Positions 7,091 through 10,985 of a stretch of DNA of 10,985 nucleotides are shown here, one piece after another. Location: the NCBI GenBank assembly GCA_037447655.1, contig JBBHKE010002717.1:1-10985 (forward strand), read 5' to 3'. This DNA comes from Zygnema cylindricum (lineage: Eukaryota; Streptophyta; Zygnematophyceae; Zygnematales; Zygnemataceae). Numbering within the stretch: position 1 is the first letter of the stretch; each line of letters opens with the position of its first letter. The notes under the pieces are model-generated. The model had not been told where the DNA came from and searched no databases. It saw nothing but the letters and a program-made list of their open reading frames with translations. The translations under genes were made by a program, and so were the position numbers.

Positions 7091-7729
7091 GGCCATTGAG
7101 GACTTTGGTGCCATCGCGTAATGTCTGTAAATCAGTACTAAATCTACGTGTTTCGATTTGAGTGGTATCATGTAAGCTAAATATCATTTATAAAAATAGT
7201 CAAAGATTTTATAGACCAACCAATTTCACATTTTCAGTGTAAAATCATTACTCTCGTAGTGATCACTGTACGAAATATGCGTACCATGCCATTGTACCAT
7301 TAAAAACTTCTTTTCTTCGCAGACGCTCTGTCGTTTTTGATGCATGCTTTTTATAGCCTTGTTTTTTCGAAACGAAAACTCGAAGCGCGGGAAACCTCGA
7401 AGCTAAAAGGAAAACAAAAAGGAGCGCGAAATATATTCCGTGAAAGACCTTTCTGTTGGATTTTGGTGGATTCCCGCGTCCACCTTGTCAGAACGCACCA
7501 TTTACTTTGCCACGTGTGAAATTTGGGTGGTATTCCATCTTCACACGAATATATATCATCGAGGTGTAGAGATCCTACACGTTCGGTAATGGACCACTCA
7601 GCTCCCCGAGCTGGCAGTCCATTATAGAGGCGGATGGAAAGATTGCTTCGCCGATGAAGACTCAAACGTAATCGAACGGTCAATGTTTTCGCCCGGACTC
7701 GTGGAGAATAATATCGGAAATTCTGGGAT
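7091..7729. other. No supportable gene; two E2F-like sites
   Basis: The short frames here (7337-7519 +, 7351-7683 -) overlap on opposite strands and match nothing I know. Reverse-strand TTTCCCGC (7387-7394, within GCGCGGGAAA) and TTTCGCGC (7424-7431) fit the TTTSSCGC consensus of E2F/DP and are 37 bp apart. A G-box lies at 7511. These could belong to an unannotated promoter, but no gene is seen beside them. Confidence 0.4.
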
Positions 7730-7830
7730 GCTGTTTAAATAAAAACGAAAAAACAGTACAATATGGTACGGTGAAGTACAAACTTCTGTAAACAGCCTCA
7801 ATTTTATTCTAATGGACCTTTCACCCTTGG
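7730..7830 (-). repeat. GTAC/AGTAAAC repeat, copy C
   Basis: TGTTTAAAT, A-rich run, CAGTACA, GGTACGG, AAGTACA, CTGTAAACAG and CTAATGGACC occur in the same order and spacing as copy A (4908), and inverted relative to copy B (5520). Confidence 0.6.
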
Positions 7831-7901
7831 GGCTCTTCGGTGGGCTCGCAATTCCCGCATACAACTGATAGTGTGACCAGTCCATAAGGGAGAAAAGAAG
7901 A

Positions 7902-7985
7902 TACACCGTAATCACTATTTGGGTTAATAACACTAATTTGACGCCCCAAAATTATGACCCTTGAGCCTTCAAACATAATTAATGA
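7902..7985 (-). mobile_element. Truncated copy of the 5265-5467 MITE
   Basis: Starts TA then CACCGTAATCACTATTTGGG (a decayed TIR). It continues with AACACTAATT, GACGCCCC, ATGACCCTTGAGCCTTCAA and AATTAATGA, matching the reverse complement of 5370-5465. Similarity fades at about 7985, some 20 bp before the next element begins, which suggests truncation or interruption by that element. Confidence 0.6.
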
Positions 7986-8004
7986 TATGTGTTTTTCCTT
8001 TAAC

Positions 8005-8219
8005 TACATCGCCAATCGTTATTAGCGTGTAAGTTTTTTTAGAATATACGAATAATTAGCGTGGTTTACGTTAATTGGGAATTTGAGATTTTTTGAAAAA
8101 ATCGTCTATTCTAATTAAGAATTAGGTTTTTTTAAATAGTGTGGATAATTATATTTGAGAATAAAAAAAAAAACGGGACGGAATTAGCATACACAACGCT
8201 AATAACGATTGGCGGTGTA
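8005..8219. mobile_element. Second MITE copy, 211 bp, TIRs and TA duplication
   Basis: The left TIR CATCGCCAATCGTTATTAGC (8007 onward) and the reverse complement of the right TIR, CACCGCCAATCGTTATTAGC (from 8217 back), differ at one of the first 22 positions. TA flanks both ends. The TIR is clearly related to that of the 5265-5467 element (CAYCG-CGATCGTATTTAGC), and the subterminal GGAATTAGCATACACAACGC also resembles its right end. The interior is A/T-rich and non-coding. Confidence 0.75.
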
Positions 8220-8696
8220 GAGTCAATTACACTGCTGTGCTGTGCCGTAGTTCAAAAAACGTAATAGTGTAATGTATGGATGGGCCAACCTGTATGTTAA
8301 CTGCTCGTTATTATGCACAAAAGTAAGTAAAGAGTGTGAGATAACGGTGTCGACACGAGAAAGTGGGTGGCGACACGTGAAAGCAAATTTGGTTCATATT
8401 TGTTAAGGCTAGGGGAAATAGCGCGAACTTGTTCTCATGTTCAAACTTAGACTATGTGAACACAGACTTTTGGCTATACTATGGAAAAATTTCACTAAAC
8501 AATATAAGTGTTATGTTAACATTAATGTTATGTTGGCTTTAGGCCAATGAATCCAAAAAAGCCTAGCAACGCAATTTTTTCCCTACACTACTAACTCGTT
8601 GTTTTGCCCAACGACCCTTGTACTTGGCGCCTAGTGTAACTCCCGTTTTTACATTCATTTCCTCGCTTTTAGATTTTTGATAATCGCCTCTTTACA
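8220..8696. other. No supportable gene
   Basis: Mostly unremarkable A/T-leaning sequence with a G-box at 8374 and a short ATGTTAACATTAATGTTATGTT stutter near 8513-8534. The 3' part may be the 5' extension of the retroelement relic that follows, but I cannot trace homology before about 8697. Confidence 0.45.
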
Positions 8697-9816
8697 ATTT
8701 TGCATCAACTTGTCGAGCATGGTATATTTGATCGCCCGGAAGGGCTCCTCGCTCGTCAACAATCTTATTTGTCAATCTCTTCCGATGGTCCTAGTCTGCG
8801 TCCTACAGCCACCATAGAGCCATTCGCTTACTTTGGTACTTTAGTTCGAGGTATGGGGTGGACAACATTCCTGTCTTGGCCCGTGTGATCTTTATTGTCG
8901 ACGAAGACTCATTCTCATTTCGGCAACCGGTGTTACCTACTTATTCGAGTTTACCAACCAAGGCCCATTCTCTTCCCTCGTCATCACCGTTCATTCACGA
9001 GCGCAACAACAAAAAAAACGATAAGGTAGTCGCCGTTGAATAGTATAAACGCCTTATGGCACTACCTCGGGACCAAGTGTGTGGCTTAACTCAATGCTAC
9101 TCGAATGTATACATCATTTCACATATTGTATAAAAAAAATGTTATACGTTTTTACATCTCGGTTTTGCCGCACACCTCTCACTTAGGCAAGCCTTGTTGC
9201 CTTTTTGGCCAATTTATGAACAAGTATGGCGTCTATTTGCTCCATTGTTCACACGGTGGGGAGTGTAGAGTAACACGTTATACGGTACGAGATGGAATCT
9301 CTTCAATAGGTAATGGAGGAGGATATATGGTGAAACATGATGTGTCACATATCCTCTCGTCACCTCTTAAATACATGGGTGTACGCGACCCTCGAGTGGA
9401 TCTTGTGTTTTTGCAAGCGTAGGAGAACATTGGGGGATGTAGTTCTCACCGCACATACGGAGTCCCATGTTTCCACGCGTGCGACATTGCACACTAGTGT
9501 TGCGGCTCGAGATGTAGCAACCTCTCATTAACGCGATTACACTCAACGAGAACCAATCGACAACTTCATCCCATTTGCTTCGGAGATATTTAGGACCTTG
9601 GACTCTTCATTCCTTAACTTCATATGTTATTGCGTTCAACGTTTTTTTAGAGTTAGAGGACCTGGTAGCCTTTCACTGACTCTCATGTTAGCCTTTTATC
9701 GCCAACGTATCTCTGTCGCCGTTCAGCATTTTAGCATCGGCCCTCATCCCACAAAGCATGAAAGATGGCCGTGGACTGAGATACTTACCTTCGCGCCATC
9801 CGTTGCATCGTTTTGA
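8697..9816 (+). pseudogene. Decayed non-LTR retrotransposon Pol C-terminal region
   Basis: Several + frame pieces line up as the C-terminal part of a retrotransposon polyprotein. 9105-9419 encodes a segment with F-H-I-L-Y, then C-C-L-F-G-Q-F-M-N-K-Y-G, L-H-C-S-H-G-G, a basic R-x-T-V-R-D and D-P-R-V-D-L-V-F. From memory this matches the zinc-knuckle plus 'RHN...RD...VD' region that follows reverse transcriptase in many plant and algal elements. After a +1 shift near 9415-9422 the frame continues with G-D-V-V-L-T-A-H (about 9430-9456), an in-frame TAA (9529-9531), then D-N-F-I-P-F-A and G-P-G-S-L-S-L-T and Y-R-Q-R-I-S-V-A (9550-9720). Expected second Cys of the knuckle is Phe and an expected His appears to be Tyr. 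8697-9043 is probably the same element further 5', with at least one more frame change. No intact RT core is present. The subfamily is uncertain. Confidence 0.6.
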
Positions 9817-10070
9817 CTTTTAGTGTGGACTTGTTTGAGGTCTTGGGTCGACAACCTATTTTATCATTCGGGTTTTGCTTATAACATGGTTTGTTAGTGC
9901 TCTTGTAGTTTGGTTTCGGTATTTGTATTTGTTTTTATTGCTTTTAATGTCTTGCTCCTAGTGTTGCCTAACTTTTGTGGTTTTTGTTAGTATTTTTGGG
10001 TGTTTGCAACTATAGCCTTTAATGGTAGTGAACAATATTACATTTCAATCAACTTTTGTAATTGGATGGT
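9817..10070. other. T-rich sequence after retroelement, possible 3' UTR
   Basis: G/T-rich, C-poor sequence (GTTTTTG, TTGTTTTTATTGC) directly follows the last open frame of the retroelement relic. It may be its 3' untranslated region. No poly-A tail or target-site duplication could be placed. Confidence 0.35.
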
Positions 10071-10318
10071 TTAACCATAGCGGCTTTGATATTAAAATCT
10101 TCTTTCTACACTAATAATTATTTTACACAAATAGCGATTCCTCGTGTAGTTCAAATTCCGAAGCGGCTCATTGTGTCAGGTAACGGTGATCGCGCAACCA
10201 GACTTCGAGAATTATCCTCGATATTAATTTCAATATCGATACGAAGATATCGGGATGTCTGAAAGCGATATTTGCTCGGCAAGGATATTTCAGATTTAGC
10301 AGACTTGTAGTTTGCACA
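10071..10318. other. No supportable gene; one short hairpin
   Basis: Two overlapping frames of about 66-71 codons on opposite strands resemble nothing known. 10218-10225 (TCGATATT) and 10232-10239 (AATATCGA) form a perfect 8 bp inverted repeat with a 6 bp loop, and an outer CTTCG/CGAAG pair can extend it (10203-10207, 10242-10246). Confidence 0.45.
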
Positions 10319-10360
10319 TCTACACCAACCGCGAATCGTTATTAGCGTCAAGGTTTTTTT
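10319..10360 (+). mobile_element. Solo MITE terminal inverted repeat
   Basis: TA followed by CACCAACCGCGAATCGTTATTAGCGTCAAGG and a T-run resembles the left end of the 8005-8219 element (CATCGCCAATCGTTATTAGCGTGTAAG plus T-run). No matching right end was found within the following 650 bp, so this is a truncated or recombined copy. Confidence 0.55.
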
Positions 10361-10516
10361 CGCCACTTAAAACATCTTTTCTCCCTACACACTTGTCGGA
10401 TCGTGGACTTGACGGTTGTGATCATAGAGGTTTCATTCTTTAAAATTTTGAAATTTTTACGATTATGCATTATTTTTAGGGTTTTTTGAACTTTTAGTAA
10501 ACTTTGTATACTTTTC

Positions 10517-10564
10517 GTGTACGGATGGAGTGTACGGATGGAGTGTACGGATTGAATGTACAGG
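10517..10564. repeat. 13 bp tandem repeat GTGTACGGATGGA
   Basis: Two identical copies (10517-10529, 10530-10542), a third with one change (10543-10555) and a partial fourth (ATGTACAGG). Each copy contains TGTACGGA, the complement of the TCCGTACA motif. Confidence 0.9.
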
Positions 10565-10702
10565 TATTTTTTTTAAGTTAAAAGAACACCGTGAATAGCT
10601 GTTAGAGTTAAGAAATCGATACAGTTTCCAATGCTTTTAGGGTAGCCGCGAAAGTCTGTGTTCACATATTCGACGCCTGAACACTTTCTCGCGATTTTCT
10701 CT

Positions 10703-10985
10703 CGTCTTTTATGACTTGCAATCAAATTTGAGTACTCTTTTCCATGCGACGCACTCAATTTCCCCTAACGACGCCTTTATCCGACACTAATTTTGTACGT
10801 CTGTACACAATAATGAGCAGTTCTAGTACGGACTGACACATTTTGCCTCGTCTTTTTGACTTGGAATCAAATCTGAGTACGCTTTTCCGTGCGACGCACT
10901 CAATTATCCCTTTCGACGCTATTCTCTGACACTTATTTTGTACGTCTGTACGAAGTAATGAGCAGTTCTAGTACGGACTGACACA
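10703..10985. repeat. Two tandem copies of a 145-146 bp unit
   Basis: Copy 1 (10703-10840) and copy 2 (10849-10985) share CGTCTTTT, GAATCAAAT-like, CGACGCACTCAATT, TTTTGTACGTCTGTAC, TAATGAGCAGTTCTAGTACG and GACTGACACA in order, with scattered substitutions. The window ends inside the array, so copy number is unknown. The length is within the usual range of nucleosome-scale satellites. A third, weaker copy may precede 10703 (CGACGCC...ACACTTTCTCG at 10671-10692). Confidence 0.85.

Noticed and set aside
7351-7933. Two minus-strand frames of 103-110 codons
   Set aside because: The second runs through repeat copy C and the MITE fragment. The first overlaps a + frame. No homology is recognised.
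8005-8219. Hairpin considered as a microRNA precursor
   Set aside because: The inverted ends are TIRs flanked by TA and are shared with another element at 5265, so a transposon origin explains them better. The interior does not extend the stem.

Overview
This window looks like nuclear DNA of a eukaryote with a repeat-rich genome. The main evidence is a spliced-looking gene, kilobase-scale pyrimidine/purine low-complexity tracts, short terminal-inverted-repeat elements and a decayed retrotransposon. There are no Shine-Dalgarno-led operons, tRNA, rRNA or CRISPR arrays. The single recognisable gene is closest, from memory, to plastid-type soluble inorganic pyrophosphatase (V-S-P-W-H-D-I-P-L motif). 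That motif, with many G-box, CRE and GTAC-core sites, makes a member of the green lineage (streptophyte alga or land plant) my best guess, at low confidence.

Layout. 1-957 is an almost pure pyrimidine tract on the + strand. It flips at about 958-966 to a purine tract that runs to about 1107. 1108-1386 is an A/T-rich spacer. 1387-2060 is a second pyrimidine tract carrying three copies of a short non-repetitive tag. 2066-2879 (minus strand) is a long exon encoding a divergent pyrophosphatase-fold protein, ending at a good splice donor. 2920-3595 is a purine-rich tract with a (GA)25 microsatellite. 3636-3730 is a dense cluster of CRE- and G-box-like palindromes that could be the promoter of the minus-strand gene. 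The window holds only part of this gene: the C-terminal exon(s), and probably an N-terminal exon, are not identified.

3731-10985 has no gene that I can support. It holds overlapping families of dispersed repeats: (i) about 200-210 bp elements with 22-24 bp terminal inverted repeats flanked by TA (5265-5467, 8005-8219, a fragment at 7902-7985 and one lone end at 10319); (ii) a module with GTAC motifs, AGTAAAC and CTAATGGAAC seen four or five times in both orientations; (iii) an inverted pair of about 35 bp arms at 6225 and 7036 bounding an 812 bp segment; (iv) small tandem duplications. 8697-9816 is a frameshifted, stop-containing relic of the C-terminal part of a non-LTR retrotransposon polyprotein. 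The window ends in two tandem copies of a 145-146 bp unit that may continue as a satellite.

The strongest observation is that the pyrophosphatase-like exon keeps the fold landmarks but lacks nearly all the metal- and phosphate-binding residues of the family. It is also bracketed by tracts that are complementary at the RNA level (CU-rich upstream, AG-rich downstream in the sense strand).
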